From: Gremmenia infestans
Taxonomy: Eukaryota; Ascomycota; Leotiomycetes; Helotiales; Hamatocanthoscyphaceae
NCBI GenBank assembly: GCA_032629725.1
Contig: JAFEVB010000008.1
Span: forward strand, 1,364,001 to 1,428,000
DNA length: 64,000 bases
Reading direction: 5' to 3'
The notes beneath the pieces were generated by a model. It saw only the letters and a program-made list of their open reading frames with translations, made no database searches and was not told the origin of the DNA. The position numbers were made by a program, and so were the translations under genes. Below are positions 34,786-46,668 of the stretch, piece after piece. How positions within the stretch are numbered: position 1 is the first letter of the stretch; every line of letters begins with the position of its first letter.

Positions 34786-35486
34786 ATGGAGTCTATAACC
34801 TACATACCAAATTCTGCCGTACAAGTACAACATGCAAACACAGGTAGGTAAATCCCAATCCAATTACCCCAAACAACAAACACTAAAACATCAATCGTAG
34901 ATCCAGCATCCGCGATGAACCTCCTCTACCTCATCTTAATCCTCCTCCCGGCATACATAGGCTTCCTCGTCTCTTATTTCCGCCGCAACGACGTCCAACT
35001 CAACGCCATCATGGCCATCGCATGTTCCTGCATCGGCTTCGGTGTGCTCACGCGCTGCACCGTCTTATTCTTCGATATCCGATTTGAAGATATCGTATAC
35101 TCGGTACGGACAGCTAGCCAGCCAGCCACCAGCCACTCATTTCTTTGTGCTGTTTTTGTTTTGCTCGAGCTAGCTAACGCGTTCTGTTGGATCTGAAGCT
35201 GCAATCTTGGTATGGTCATAACCAAAAGAGTAACGCTACGGCGAATACTACGACGTGTGTCCTCTTGCTCGCACTCCTGGGGTATGTTAGTCTTGGCAGG
35301 TATGCGTACGAGCTGGTGGAAAGCTATGCACCTCGTCTGCTTGATACTATGGAACGTAGGTTTATTCATGCTTGCTTTTCCGACTTCGAAGAGGGTACAT
35401 CAGCTGAAATAGTATATATAGCCCCAGTTAGTCTACGTTCACTAGAGGTTGACGGAAGCTTCAAGGATAGATTAGAGTGGGTTTAA
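34786..35486 (+). CDS. small predicted membrane protein (182 aa), unknown family
   Basis: Three exons are proposed: 34786..34843, 34901..35103 and 35199..35486. The junctions are GTAGGT to CGTAG and GTACGG to TGAAG, the second with a GCTAAC branch. A short polar start (MESITYIPNSAVQ) precedes three hydrophobic segments: LLYLILILLPAYIGFLVS, IMAIACSCIGFGVLTRCTV and TCVLLLALLGYVSLG. After the third segment the protein is soluble-looking and ends DRLEWV. A donor-like GTAGGT near 35356 suggests the 3' end could be spliced differently. I do not recognise a family. It borders the AT-rich island and could be a truncated member of a larger membrane family. Confidence 0.5.
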
Positions 35487-35732
35487 AGGAGTAGCCATGA
35501 GAGTATAGATTGATTGAATTTGATAAAAGATGGAAGTGCACTGGCTTTCAACAACACGTCATAAGTCTCTGTTTTATTTGACCTAACGAGCATCCTACTA
35601 TGAACAGCAAACAAAAAAAAACAACCGCTTCGGGGGTATCATAACATATCCCAAACCCGCAAAAATGCATCATCATTCAACGCAAACCCCATTTCCCACC
35701 CAATCCAATCCGAAATCCAAACAAATTTCAAC

Positions 35733-38700
35733 TCAACCTAATCCCAACGACGTTTCCTCGTCCACCGGAATGGGCGTCCTCACCGTCAATTCGCCGTAAT
35801 CATCGCCCGCTAATTCCAACTGCGAAGGTGTACTCTCTATATTCGCAGATTTCTTTTGAGATTCGTCACTTGCTGTAGCAAGTCTCTCCGCTTTGCGAAG
35901 GTTGTTTCGCGCTTCTCGCTGTCTGATTAAGTCCTTCTCTGCGTCTATAGCTTTCGCGCGTCGATTCTCAACTTCATCTCTCTTGACCACCTTTCTCAGA
36001 CCTTCAGAAGCGTGGATCAAGCCATCGATACTAATAGCGTGATTCGTCATCTGGTGATTGATGTAAGTGTATATACCAGCTGGGGTCGAGCATTGTAGTA
36101 ATTGTTGCTCGTTGAGTTTGAGAAGTGCAAGCGCAACTTGAAAGAGGAAGGTGCTGCCATCGTTGGTACAGAAGACGACGTCCCAAACGCGGAATAGGGC
36201 TTCGGCGGATAAGCAATCTGTGAAGACGCTGAGGAACCATTGAAAGGTTAGAGCTTCTAGCTCGATGCCCAGGTCATCGAGGTGGAATGAAAGCTTGGGG
36301 AGGATCTCTGCGACGTATTGGCGGAGGACTTGCTGGTCAGCTCGGGAGGCGAGAAGGCTGTGGTCATAGTAGCCGCGCGGGAGGATGTTCTCGATTATGC
36401 TGGTGAGAACCCAGAATGCGTCCTCGGCTGTAGGCATGACGAGAAGCAAGCATGCTGTGATAAGGTTCATGCCCTGACAGTACCCAACCTCTTCGTTTCG
36501 TCGAGAATAAGCCAGCAGGACCTCGTTCAACTTGGTAACACCTGGTCCCTTCCTAAAAAAAATGTTGTCTGTCAAAGTACGATTGATGTCCATCTGGATC
36601 TGAGCAATGATTGCGGGGTCATCAGCCTTTTCACTGTGAGAAACTAAGTCGTCATAGTAGCCAGGAATCCGTAGTGCCGTAGCCCCAGAACATTCGGCCC
36701 AGATCTTGGCACGCTGAGCTACGGGAATGCCACCGAGAACGAGAGCTTTGAACTCATTCCACTTAGCACGTCCAACTTTGCCTTTGTTGCCCAGACCAGC
36801 AACACCAATCAACTCTCCATCCGCAAGAGATACTTCAGGCGTGGCAGCTACAGTCCTCGAACTCTTATCTGCTGTTGCAGCATACGCAGCCGCAGCTGCT
36901 TCACCATCGCGTTTACGCTCAGCTCTGACCTTGCGTAGGAAGTCGTTCCACCTGACCGTCTTCTCTCGCTGCAGAGAATCATGAACCTCGCCCAATTGCT
37001 GCAAGAGAATCTTGACTGGTTCGGTGTCTTCTTTGGTAAGCTCGGCTTTTGGAGGTGAAGAGGGGTCTGGCTTCGATATGGTGGCGTTGTCCGAAGTCAC
37101 AGGCACAGCAGGCTGTGTTGGAGCAGTACTTGCTGATGGCACAAAGCCTCGCTCTTCAGTTATAATTCCTGGAGATCTTGGCACCTCGCCCCCTTCCATG
37201 ACTTCGAACGCAGGCACAGCACCTGAAGGCGTGTGTGATAATAGCTCCGTAGGAAAGGTAGCGATCTTCAGATAATCCTGCCACCGTTTGACGGGCTTTC
37301 CATCTTCTTCAATGGACGTAGGAGTGTCGGGCCTCTCCTCTTCAAACTCGTCATCGTCATCAAGCCCATTCCTTGCACCGCTTAGCATTTCCACCCTACT
37401 CCCTCGTTTGCTTTTGCGTATCTTCTCGGCTGCCTCTCTTTGTCTCTTCTTTCGCCGTTGATCATATATAAAACCAAATCTATCTGTAAGGAACTCTTGG
37501 TTATAAGGGTTGTTATATATCTGGGTCACTGTTGGCGGCTGTGCTTCTAGAGGAAGAATCTGGTCCATCTCGACGGGACCATAATTATCGGAGTGACCTG
37601 ATGCATCATTTCCCTGAGGACTCGCTCCCATGGTATCCCACCTTTCCTGTTGCCCTCGCGCGGGTCCGCTTTGACTGCTAGCTGCTATGCTTCGTCGTGG
37701 AGTTGGCATTGCCTTGGCGGGTGGTTTGACTGGCGCTGGTCGGGCAGACATAGTCGTTCTCGTACTAACAGTAGATTCGGCTCTCGGAGCTGGTGTTGTT
37801 CCCGTACTATTCGCTCGGCCACGATCATCGGACCCCTCAGAATCCTTGACGCTCGTCGTGCTCCCTGCAACAAGTTTTAAGGCCAACGTAGCAAGGCCAG
37901 ATGAAGGCTTTCTTCCCCGACTTGAACTATCTACATTGATACTTGAAGCTCGGCTTGTACTTTGTGTACCATTTAAAGGTTGAAAAAGATCACTCTGCAA
38001 AACAGTACGCCGCCCATTAGCGGCACTGTTTTTCCTAGTCGTAGATTCCAAATCATGGACAATGTCTTCGTTCACACTGCTGGCCCTGCTACTTTTTCTG
38101 CTCGTCCCTCCCCATAGATAATCTTTCCAGCCTTTAGGAATATTTGAGGATCGATCTTCTAAGGCCTTCAACGAATCTTTCGCCCGAAGTGTAGCATCGT
38201 TGTCCATGAATGCACGCTCTCCGAGCACCACAGTTTCGGTCATCGCATCGCTCATCATATCCTCCAGACCGCCTTCCTGCGCGTTTAAGTCTTGCCTGTC
38301 GTCTGCGGGCTTTCTTTCCGCTTCAATCGCTCGCAATCGTGTCTCCATGTCCAAATTCGATAAACCACACTCCAATATTATCTTTTTGAGTGCCCGCTCT
38401 CTGTTCTCGGCCTTGCGCCTGATTGTAGCCATTTGTGCATCTCGCTGGGCAAGATCCTCGGCAATTTGCCTGACCAAGGTAACAGCTCCATTTCGCGCAA
38501 TTAATCTTTCGATGTGTTCGTTGTTTGCAAGGTGGATAGAACCTGGAACATGTTTGGTACTGAGTGGGGCGTCATCAAACAAAGCAAGGCGCTCGTTCGC
38601 GGGCGATGATGTGGTTAGACTCTCGACAATGGACGGGGTAGATTTTGAAGACTTGTTGGCTGTGCCATCGACTGTTGGTAGTAGAAAAGAGGAGTGGTTA

Positions 38701-39119
38701 TCTCTGGGAGACTCTGGCGAAAACGAGGGGAATGATGTTAGGGACTTGTCAGAAATAGACGACGCCGAACTGGACATGTAGGAGGTATATTTTCGAGGTT
38801 TGGCCCGTACTGTTTGCGAGCGGGAGCTTCTCGCAGAAGCATTTGAGTGGTGGGAGGCTGATCGTTGTAGTGATGCGGAGCTGGTGAAGCTCTCGTCCAT
38901 GGCCATATGGTTATCAAAGCAACAGTCATCGGAATCGCCCCAAGGGTCTAAGTCGCACTGTTGGGACAACCTCCTGAAGGTTGTGGAAACTGCAGCGGAA
39001 TGGCATGAAACAAATGAAGCTTCTGTAAAGGCAGGATTGCATAGGGAGAAGGGGAAGGAGAGAATGTTGGAGTTGAATGTGGCGTAGTTGCATATGGAAG
39101 GCTGTTTAGGTATCGTCAT
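35733..39119 (-). CDS. TBC-domain Rab GTPase-activating protein (1128 aa)
   Basis: One continuous frame. The N-terminal about 750 residues are Ser/Thr/Pro-rich and mostly disordered, with short coiled segments (ERALKKIILECG) and WKDYLWGG and RWQDYLKIA repeats. The TBC domain covers about 790-1000: GGIPVAQRAKIWAECSG, the arginine-finger motif DINRT (near 843), the glutamine-finger motif YCQGMN (near 880) and LFRVWDVVF. Both catalytic fingers are present, so it should be an active RabGAP. The C-terminal tail is charged and ends TSLGLG. The ATG at 39119 is the first in frame, but the next Met (near residue 72, MAMDESF) is also possible. It diverges from the second dehydrogenase gene. Confidence 0.9.
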   Translation of the reverse strand: MTIPKQPSICNYATFNSNILSFPFSLCNPAFTEASFVSCHSAAVSTTFRRLSQQCDLDPWGDSDDCCFDNHMAMDESFTSSASLQRSASHHSNASARSSRSQTVRAKPRKYTSYMSSSASSISDKSLTSFPSFSPESPRDNHSSFLLPTVDGTANKSSKSTPSIVESLTTSSPANERLALFDDAPLSTKHVPGSIHLANNEHIERLIARNGAVTLVRQIAEDLAQRDAQMATIRRKAENRERALKKIILECGLSNLDMETRLRAIEAERKPADDRQDLNAQEGGLEDMMSDAMTETVVLGERAFMDNDATLRAKDSLKALEDRSSNIPKGWKDYLWGGTSRKSSRASSVNEDIVHDLESTTRKNSAANGRRTVLQSDLFQPLNGTQSTSRASSINVDSSSRGRKPSSGLATLALKLVAGSTTSVKDSEGSDDRGRANSTGTTPAPRAESTVSTRTTMSARPAPVKPPAKAMPTPRRSIAASSQSGPARGQQERWDTMGASPQGNDASGHSDNYGPVEMDQILPLEAQPPTVTQIYNNPYNQEFLTDRFGFIYDQRRKKRQREAAEKIRKSKRGSRVEMLSGARNGLDDDDEFEEERPDTPTSIEEDGKPVKRWQDYLKIATFPTELLSHTPSGAVPAFEVMEGGEVPRSPGIITEERGFVPSASTAPTQPAVPVTSDNATISKPDPSSPPKAELTKEDTEPVKILLQQLGEVHDSLQREKTVRWNDFLRKVRAERKRDGEAAAAAYAATADKSSRTVAATPEVSLADGELIGVAGLGNKGKVGRAKWNEFKALVLGGIPVAQRAKIWAECSGATALRIPGYYDDLVSHSEKADDPAIIAQIQMDINRTLTDNIFFRKGPGVTKLNEVLLAYSRRNEEVGYCQGMNLITACLLLVMPTAEDAFWVLTSIIENILPRGYYDHSLLASRADQQVLRQYVAEILPKLSFHLDDLGIELEALTFQWFLSVFTDCLSAEALFRVWDVVFCTNDGSTFLFQVALALLKLNEQQLLQCSTPAGIYTYINHQMTNHAISIDGLIHASEGLRKVVKRDEVENRRAKAIDAEKDLIRQREARNNLRKAERLATASDESQKKSANIESTPSQLELAGDDYGELTVRTPIPVDEETSLGLG

Positions 39120-39690
39120 TTCTCATTCGCGTACAGTAGGACAGGACAGGGATATAGTAGTAGATCCAAAACAAGCAATTATTATATTATTGTACGCAAA
39201 AAGAACGAAAGCTGTAAAAAAAAACTCACACTGGTTTCCTCAAACGTCTTATTATTTACTTCAATTACTCCACGGGAACGTCTTTTTATCAGAGGTGTTG
39301 GCGTGATCCATCTAACTATGAGAGAATTCAATCACGCAAATACTGCATGCAGTTCACGTTACCTGAGTATTAATAACTGGACTTCTGCAAGTTCACCAGT
39401 TGAGGCCACCAGGGCTGTCAAAGCCTGGAGAGGGGCACTGTCCAGCGATACTATTGGCTGTCAAGTGTGCCGCGGCATGATCCTCTCCTCTCCCGCCAAC
39501 CCCAGAGCTTCGGGTATTCCTCCCCGCATACTGACTGTACAAGTAAAGTACGAGCTGGAGTAAACTCGTCCCTGTCTGCTCTTCTTGGGCTGACTACAAG
39601 TAGACGTCCTCTTTAACTTCTACTACGAGTACGAGTGTCTTGCAAGTACCGAATTCTCTTTCCGTTCTGTCAGTTCTACAAATCAATACC
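39120..39690. other. bidirectional promoter between TBC and SDR genes
   Basis: A 571-bp spacer with no gene. It includes repeated ACAAGTA/GTACGAG words near 39540-39650. Confidence 0.45.
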
Positions 39691-40740
39691 ATGACTTCCG
39701 TCCCCAAGAGAAGGCTAGCAGCACTCAGCCAGCAGCTTGTAGCTCCAATTCCTCACCAGGGCACATTCGACAACATCCCTATCCTCAAGAAGGTTGCTGG
39801 CGACTCCAACGGTCCGCGTCTGCAAGGAAAAGTCGTTATTGTAACAGGTATATCTGCCAGCCTATCATTCTAGCATTCCAATGCCTGACCCATTCAATAG
39901 GCACAAACTCCCCCCTGGGTATTGGTCGAGCTTCAGCACACCAGTTCGCACAAAATGGTGCAAGAGCTGTGTACATATGCGACTTCAACGACCAACATCT
40001 CGAAACCCATAAGCGTGAGCTTGCGTCATTGTATCCCGGCGTCGATGTCCACACTCGGAGGTTCGATGCTGCAGATGACGCTTCTGTGAAAGCTGTTGTG
40101 GATGATGCTATCAAAACATACGGCAGACTCGACGTCTTCTTTGCCAATGCGGGTGTAGTTGGGAACAATAAGCTTTTCTCGGAAATCACAGCCAACGAGT
40201 TTCTATCTACACTAAGGACGAATGTTGTGAGGTGAACCACCCGCCAGAAACCCCAGGTGGAGAGCAAGGCTAATATTGTCCAGCGTGCATCTTGCGGCTA
40301 AATATGGCGCACCAGCGATGCTGATTACCTCTGAAGGAAAGGAATATCCTTCCGGAAGCATAATAGGTACCGCTTCCGTCGCAGGCATAAGATCCAATGC
40401 AGGTTCAAGTGATTATTCGGCATCGAAGGCGAGTGTCATCTCGCTGGCCCAAACGCTTTCATATCAACTAGCTGGAACTGGTATCCGAGTCAATGCCATC
40501 TGCCCTGGTGTTATTGAAACCGGGATGACCGCCCCGATGTACGATGCAGCGAGAGCGAGGGGAACGGAAAGAAAGATTGGCCAACTCAACCCACTAGGGA
40601 GAGGAGCACATGCGGATGAAGTCGCAAGAGTGGCTTTGTTTTTGGCGAGCGAGGAGAGTAGCTATGTTAATGGTCAAGCTTGGGCCGTCGATGGTGGTTT
40701 GAGTGCTGGACACCCGTTTGTCCCCGGGAAACTTGGCTAA
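39691..40740 (+). CDS. short-chain dehydrogenase/reductase (FabG-like)
   Basis: Exons 39691..39847, 39901..40231 and 40284..40740 give 314 aa. The first intron interrupts the cofactor loop, which reads TGTNSPLGIG (52-61), slightly longer than the classic TGxxxGxG. FANAG follows, and the catalytic YSASK has Tyr207 and Lys211. PGVIETGM and a C-terminal DGGLSAGHPF complete the fold. An N-terminal 40-residue extension (MTSVPKRRLAALSQQL) precedes the Rossmann fold. It has basic residues but no clear targeting signature. The substrate is not predictable. It is not closely similar to the dehydrogenase at 7.7-9.0 kb. Confidence 0.88.
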
Positions 40741-42210
40741 GCCAAGGGCAAATGATGATAAGATACGGCTTGATTGCATCCTTTTAACCATCTCATGCTC
40801 GTGGTTCTTCCTTCCGACAAGCTGAAAATCCTCAAGGAGGATTCACTTAAGCGCTTCGTCTCAATATTCTGGCTCTGAATTTAGGATTTAGAGGCTGGTC
40901 GTTTGTTTCAAAAGGCGGTTGATTTATCCTGCGAGTTCTATAGTATGGATCGCACATCTTTTGAGTCGTCTTGCACTAGTCATGAGAGGCAATTCCCAAC
41001 CTCCGGTCATTTCAAGTTTGGGCCGCGAAGCCTCTAGTTCTTTCATCTTTCATCCGTTTGATCAACATTCTACGACCCATTCAAAGTATGTAACGTCGCC
41101 CTGCACACCGCCTTTACCCCACCCCTTCACGGGGTCTTTGAGCGGTTGTCAGGAAAGTACCTTGCTGCAGTCTCAGGTTTTTTTCGGCAGCGAGCAGTAG
41201 AGCCCAAGTACACTCGGCCTCCTGCAGTGATATGCCTAATGGTGCGAAAATGGAAGGCTGGGTTTTAATATGCCGCAGAAACCAGGAGCTTCTTCCTCAG
41301 AAGTCGAGTTGCCACTTAAATGTCATGTCCTGCTTGCGTGCAAGGTATCCCCTTTTATTTCTCAAAATGACGTGCTCAGCGATGGAGGTCGAGGATACGG
41401 ATAGCTCTTCGCAAGGTAACACAGGAAGCATTACATCGTGGTCTGACACTCTACATCGGAAGTTGTATGGATTCAGGACCAATCGGCTTGATCCTTTTCA
41501 TATCAAAAGACTTCTATGGACTCAAATTGATCAAACACCGGTCTTCCCCGCCTTCTAATGCACGCCCCTCAGACAAAAAACACATCCTCAGATGCCCGAG
41601 CTAGTCTGCGACTGACTTCCGTACCTGCATCCGATCAACACCACATGATATATCGGGAAGGCCATACAGGTAGTATCTAGGAACAGCTTTCTCTCCTCGA
41701 TTTTGCGCTAAACGAGAGACATTCTGCTCAACACCAAACCTTATACCACGTTCCTATGGCTCTGAGACACGTTATTTATCTGCATCGCAATGCATGTGGC
41801 ATACTTTGTACCAGTAGAGTTCTCACACGAAGCTCTACAGAAATTCAACTAGAGCGTATTCAAGCAGCCGGTGTTCTCAATGAACCTCAACGGGCAGGAA
41901 CTGAATGCTGTAATAGCCGAGACCTTGTTGCACTTGAGGTGGACAACATATGTGGTAGTAGCGTCACATTTCTTACTTTTGAAGGGTCCTTACATTTTCA
42001 TGTATGGCTAAAATTTTCACGAGGCCCTCCGAATCACTCTTGCCAAATGAACAATTTAGGTGAATCTCACCATAAAAAGAATCTCCATTTTCCATCCCAA
42101 GAACAAACACAAACATATCTAAGGTCACACCGCACTCTTGCATCTCTATTACAGCTTCAACTATAACTTTGAAAATATCATATTACCATTATCCCAATTC
42201 ATATTTCAAT
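40741..42210. other. intergenic region without supported gene
   Basis: A 136-codon open frame at 41756 begins with ATG but has no recognisable domain and probably overlaps the leader of the secreted-protein gene. Confidence 0.4.
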
Positions 42211-42986
42211 ATGGCTTCCAGTATTAGTCTCATCCTTCTCATCTTCGCCTTGATCGGAATCGTTCTCGCAGATTCCCTCACCCTTGGCTGCCACAATGAT
42301 AATTGCCTTCGAGCTGTTGCCGGTACTCGTCAAAACCCTGGTCAAGTCTTCACGGCAAGCAGCGACTGCTCTAGCTTCCTCCAAACAACCACTACCCCAC
42401 CTGCTACCACCGTAACCGTCACCACGACTACAACTAGGCCTCCATCAAGCTTCTTGCAACACAAGCGTGAAGCCTTGAAAACCATTCCCGCATACGCCAG
42501 TCCATGTCCCGGTGCGGCCGACTACTCAAGCGCTTGCTCTTGTCTTGGCGTCACCTCAGCAATCATCACAGCCCCAGCTCCCGTAAGTCTCCTCTCCCTC
42601 TCTCCTCCACATAGCTAACCATACAAAAGACAATCACCTCGACCGTCACCGTCACCGCCACTGCTACAGCTTCACCAACCAACAGCCCCTGCCAAGGACA
42701 CACCTGTTCCCAAGTCATAGAACCCTGCAACAACAATGAAAGCTGCTACTGCTTCATCGGCACCAATTCGACCAGTATCTGCGGTGTGAATGTTGCATGT
42801 GCAGGGTTGCCAGCTTGTGCGCTGGATTCTGATTGCGCGTCTGGTAGTGTGTGTGCGCTGGAAACTTGCTGTCTTAGTGATTTGGGAGGTGTGTGCTTGA
42901 CTTCGTTGTGTGAAAATCCGGCGATGAGGTTGATGCAGATGGCAAAGATTGGGAGGGCGGATACAGCTGCTTTTACGTTGGAATGA
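42211..42986 (+). CDS. secreted Cys/Thr-rich protein of unknown function
   Basis: Exons 42211..42582 and 42630..42986 give 242 aa. The intron has GTAAGT, a GCTAAC branch and an AAAAG acceptor. A signal peptide (SLILLIFALIGIVLA, about 1-20) is followed by DSLTLGCHNDNCLRAVAGTR, a Thr-rich linker and a second module (PCPGAADYSSACSCLG). A second Thr/Ala linker (TVTVTATATAS) leads to a C-terminal module with about 16 cysteines, including CYCFIGTN and ETCCLSD. No C-terminal hydrophobic tail is present, so no GPI anchor is predicted. The linkers look O-glycosylated. The family is not recognised. The first module, of the type xLxCHxDNCLRAVxGTR, is common in ascomycete secreted proteins. Confidence 0.8.
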
Positions 42987-45900
42987 GGGGTTTGGGTTTG
43001 GGATGAATGGGGATATGAAATGGAAGGGATATGAGATATGATTTGATCATCACTGGCTTTTGGAGTTTATGGGAAAGCTGCTTAACGTAAGGAGAGATAT
43101 GGGTGCAAAATCAATGGAAACCATTCAAATTTAGTCCAAGATCTACCAAAGATTTGAAATCCAAATCGTCTTGCGCAATTACACCACATGTAGTTTTCTT
43201 CCAAGCGTGTTATTCATCCATGCCTACACCTCCCTTCCCGTCCCCTCTTCACTTCGCAGTCAATTCATGTATAAAATCTTCACGCCTCGTCTCTATTTTC
43301 CGGAACACGTAACCAGAATACAAAGATACCCTGATAAAGCACTTTCGACACTCCTCTGTTTCGTGGGCTTTGTTCTTCAATGAGGCATGACGGCCCCGCC
43401 TTGTCGTTTGAAAGAAGTGTTTACATGTCTGCACTTTCAAAAGTAAGCTAGTAATGACAAACATGTTTTTGACCGTGTTTTGTTGTTGACAGCAATTTCC
43501 TCGTATAGTTTCGAGTGTGTGTAGGCGGTGCTGCGAATATGATTCCAGGTCGTCCATTGCCTATGTTTAGGTATAATAATGAATGAGCTTAAGGATTGAT
43601 AATCATTGGTTAACACTGCCTGGCGAGGAAGCAGCCCTCCTTGCGTCAGAGATGTTGGGACTCTTGGTCTCGTTGTAGGATTAAAAGACATGCATTCTTA
43701 AGGCTGGTTTATAAACCTCGATTTATTACTGAAGTTAAAACTTCTTAACTTGTGATTGAAAAGGAGAGAAGGACCTTACGCTATTACATTGCCTGCTTGC
43801 CAAATTGAATTATGTTGATTATTATATGGAATGAAGTTTGGGCTTCTGAAGTATGCCTGCGTGGGGACTAGAGTGTATATAAACCGCCAGCGGGTTTGTT
43901 TATGCATGGAACGTTGGAACATCAACTATCCTCCTCCTCCTACTGGCCTTACGTCGTTGTCGTGAACTTTTGGTAGCGGTAGGGTGATTAGATAGTGCTT
44001 GATGTCGTGTTTATTGGAGGTGAGAAAATTCTGTGATTGACTGGAGAAATTCATAGAATACACCGCCGGAGGGGAGGTAGTTTAAAGATGACAGCAGTTG
44101 AGTCTTCTAACGGATATAGAATTGACAGCAGTTTGATACGATGAACGTCTTTCGTGTAGAATGGTGTTACGTGTAGATATTCATGTGAATCTACAACTTC
44201 TTGCTTCCCTGACATAGGAAGGGAAGACTTTTGAAATGATACATGTGCATATTCTTTCCTTTGTCCCGTTGTCTTGAGTTTCCCGCTTTTGTAGTCTGGT
44301 TTTATAATTACTTGGTGAAGAGCAGTGAAAAGGGGGCAGTGGGAGAGTTTTATAGCCTCCCATAAGCGAGTTTCTTCGTTTATAGTATATGGTAGCGAAT
44401 TATTCAGCAGTAAGAGAAAGAAGGGCAGGTGACGGTATAGACAACATTTTCGTCAGACAGCTTTACATGATGATTCGAAGTCGAGGGTTTGGAGGTTGGA
44501 TTTGGAGTATATAAACGTACCGCTTTCCCAAAAGGAAAGCACAATCAAGAATATCACAAAGGGGTTCGCGGATGACTCAAATAGAGCTTGGTGGGGAGGT
44601 AGCTTTGATTTAATTTACGCCGAAGAAGGAATACCTGCGAGGATCTTCTGGTTGCTATTGAAGGAGCCGAGGGTATCTGAGTATTCAGACAAAACAGCGG
44701 GAATGTTCATCGGGTGTACAGTACGTACGTGTATGTGACAACGATCATGTTTCGAACGTATCTGGACTTGACAGCAACTTGGAAGAAGACGGAATGTTAT
44801 CTTCCTTTCACCTTTTCCAAAAGTTGAGTTGAGGTTCCTGCCTAGAATAAGGTCGACCATTATACAGTGAGTTATGATTAGCTCCACCAACCTATTTATG
44901 GCCTTTGAAATGGTGGGAAATTGATATTTGGTTGAGGTACAGTCTTGAGGTACAATCTTACTTCGCGCTGGACTCAGATTCTTTTAGTTAAAGTATAACG
45001 CTTACTTCGGAGGAATTTACGGCTATTTGGTGATTTGTAATATGAATTAAAGTGCTCACTTGGAGCAAAAATAGAAAGCGGGGCAAGCTCGAAAGAATTT
45101 TGAGCCACACACAAGGAACTGCCAAAAAACCAGCAAAATGAAAAAATATTGTTGTTTTAGTTGAAGTGAGCTTCAACTCGCAGAAGTTTGCGGCTTCTAG
45201 AAGGGATGTTAATATTTGTTTTAACAAGGACCTTCTGATGCAACATACCTGTGGATCGAACACAGTGCCTCCAGATTAATGACAGAAGTTGACTTCAGTC
45301 TGGCGCTCTCCCAAGTGCTATTTAGATGTTAGTTGGAACTCTTGAAAAGACAAGAGGAGGGGAACTAACAGCTAAAGCCGCTTGTGAATTTGTTGGAACA
45401 CATTTGCTTATTCTAAACTATACGGATTTTACCATTTTTCCATTTATTTCGGAGTGGGCCAGGGCCCCGCTCGCTTGCGTTTACCCCAATAAGATATTTT
45501 ATGATTGGGCGAACAAGCAAAACATAGATTGTTTAATACTAGCAATATTACATCTTCTAAAGTAAGTCTTACTTTCATATTGTGAAAGCGAAAACTTAAA
45601 GGTAGTGGCAATTAGTGATACATTACCTAATGAAGCTGTTCATATCGTATTGTGATCCTGCCCCAGGTCACGTGTGGTGATTCCACGTGGCTTGTACCAA
45701 AGCGTACTTCACTCATGCGTAGCCAGCATATCTAACATCCAGGTCATTCGAGCGAAAGGAAAATAGACGAACCTTGAGGGTTGAAAGACGTCTCGTCCTT
45801 CCAGGCGCCTCCCTAAAAGTTGACGATTATAATAGGGGTAAGGAAATATTGTCAGGCGTCGGGAAGAGCTGCCTGATTAAATTTAGGTGCTCTGTACTAT

Positions 45901-46668
45901 CGTCACGAGACTTGGGAAAGAAAGAGGCGGGGTCGAAAGGTGTGAGCGAGCTTGGTGAATGCAGGTGGGGAAGGACAGGAAGGAAGGTACGCGAGCGAGC
46001 CTAGTATAAAAGCGACCAGAGCATCGCTGCTTCTCTCTCCTCACCAACTCGAATACAATATGGAAATGCCTCATGCGCTGTGCTGTGCTGTGGTCGCTTG
46101 ACCATGCTCATCCTCGGTAAATACCCCAAGCCTCTCGTTATATATGATTCACATTAACGTACGGTATAAGGTGTAATTCAATTGAATGATCTTGGTTCTT
46201 TCATCGGGTTATTTGAACGCTTTACAGAATACAGTTCGAAATATTCCATTTTGGAGCAAGTGAATAAATACCTAAAGGTACAGCGCGGATGCGTAGGTAT
46301 GGTTTTGCTTTTCTGCCCTAGGTATGCAAAATGACTGAAGTGGAAAGTTCCCAGTGAAGTGGTTGCATGTTTTATAAATATTTCTCATATATTCTTCTTC
46401 AATGATACATCTGTACATTCTTACGCAAGTACGTGCCATCCTCTCATCCTCTTAGTAAGTGCAGATACAGAGCGCAATCCTCCTCGGGCTTGAGTTTTGG
46501 CATCCGTACACTCTTTGTCATATCTTCATCCATACGCCTCACTCCGTGTGGTCCTTTCTGGTGGCTCTTTCCCGTATAACTCCACGCCCCTCTTGAAGAC
46601 GCCAATCGTTCCAAGACAGATTGCTTAGGTGATCATCGATCCAGTCTCATATCCTGCTCGCCTTGCAT
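42987..46668. other. 3.7-kb gene-poor, AT-rich region
   Basis: No supported gene. Several short frames (for example near 44496 and 45326) lack ATG context or domains. A CACGTG...CCACGTG pair lies near 45669-45690. Confidence 0.4.

Noticed and set aside
38200..38781. 193-codon open frame on the plus strand inside the TBC gene
   Set aside because: It is antisense to a strongly coding, Ser-rich region with known domain downstream and shows no domain of its own; a shadow frame.
41756..42166. 136-codon ATG open frame upstream of the secreted protein
   Set aside because: No domain, no coding-like composition, ends just before the next gene; more likely leader sequence.
44496..44738. 80-codon open frame (SFDLIYAEEGIPARIF region)
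   Set aside because: Looks mildly protein-like but starts without an ATG and has no recognisable family; insufficient evidence.
45669..45690. CACGTG and CCACGTG inverted pair as a regulatory site
   Set aside because: E-box-like words are short and no gene start lies nearby, so function cannot be supported.
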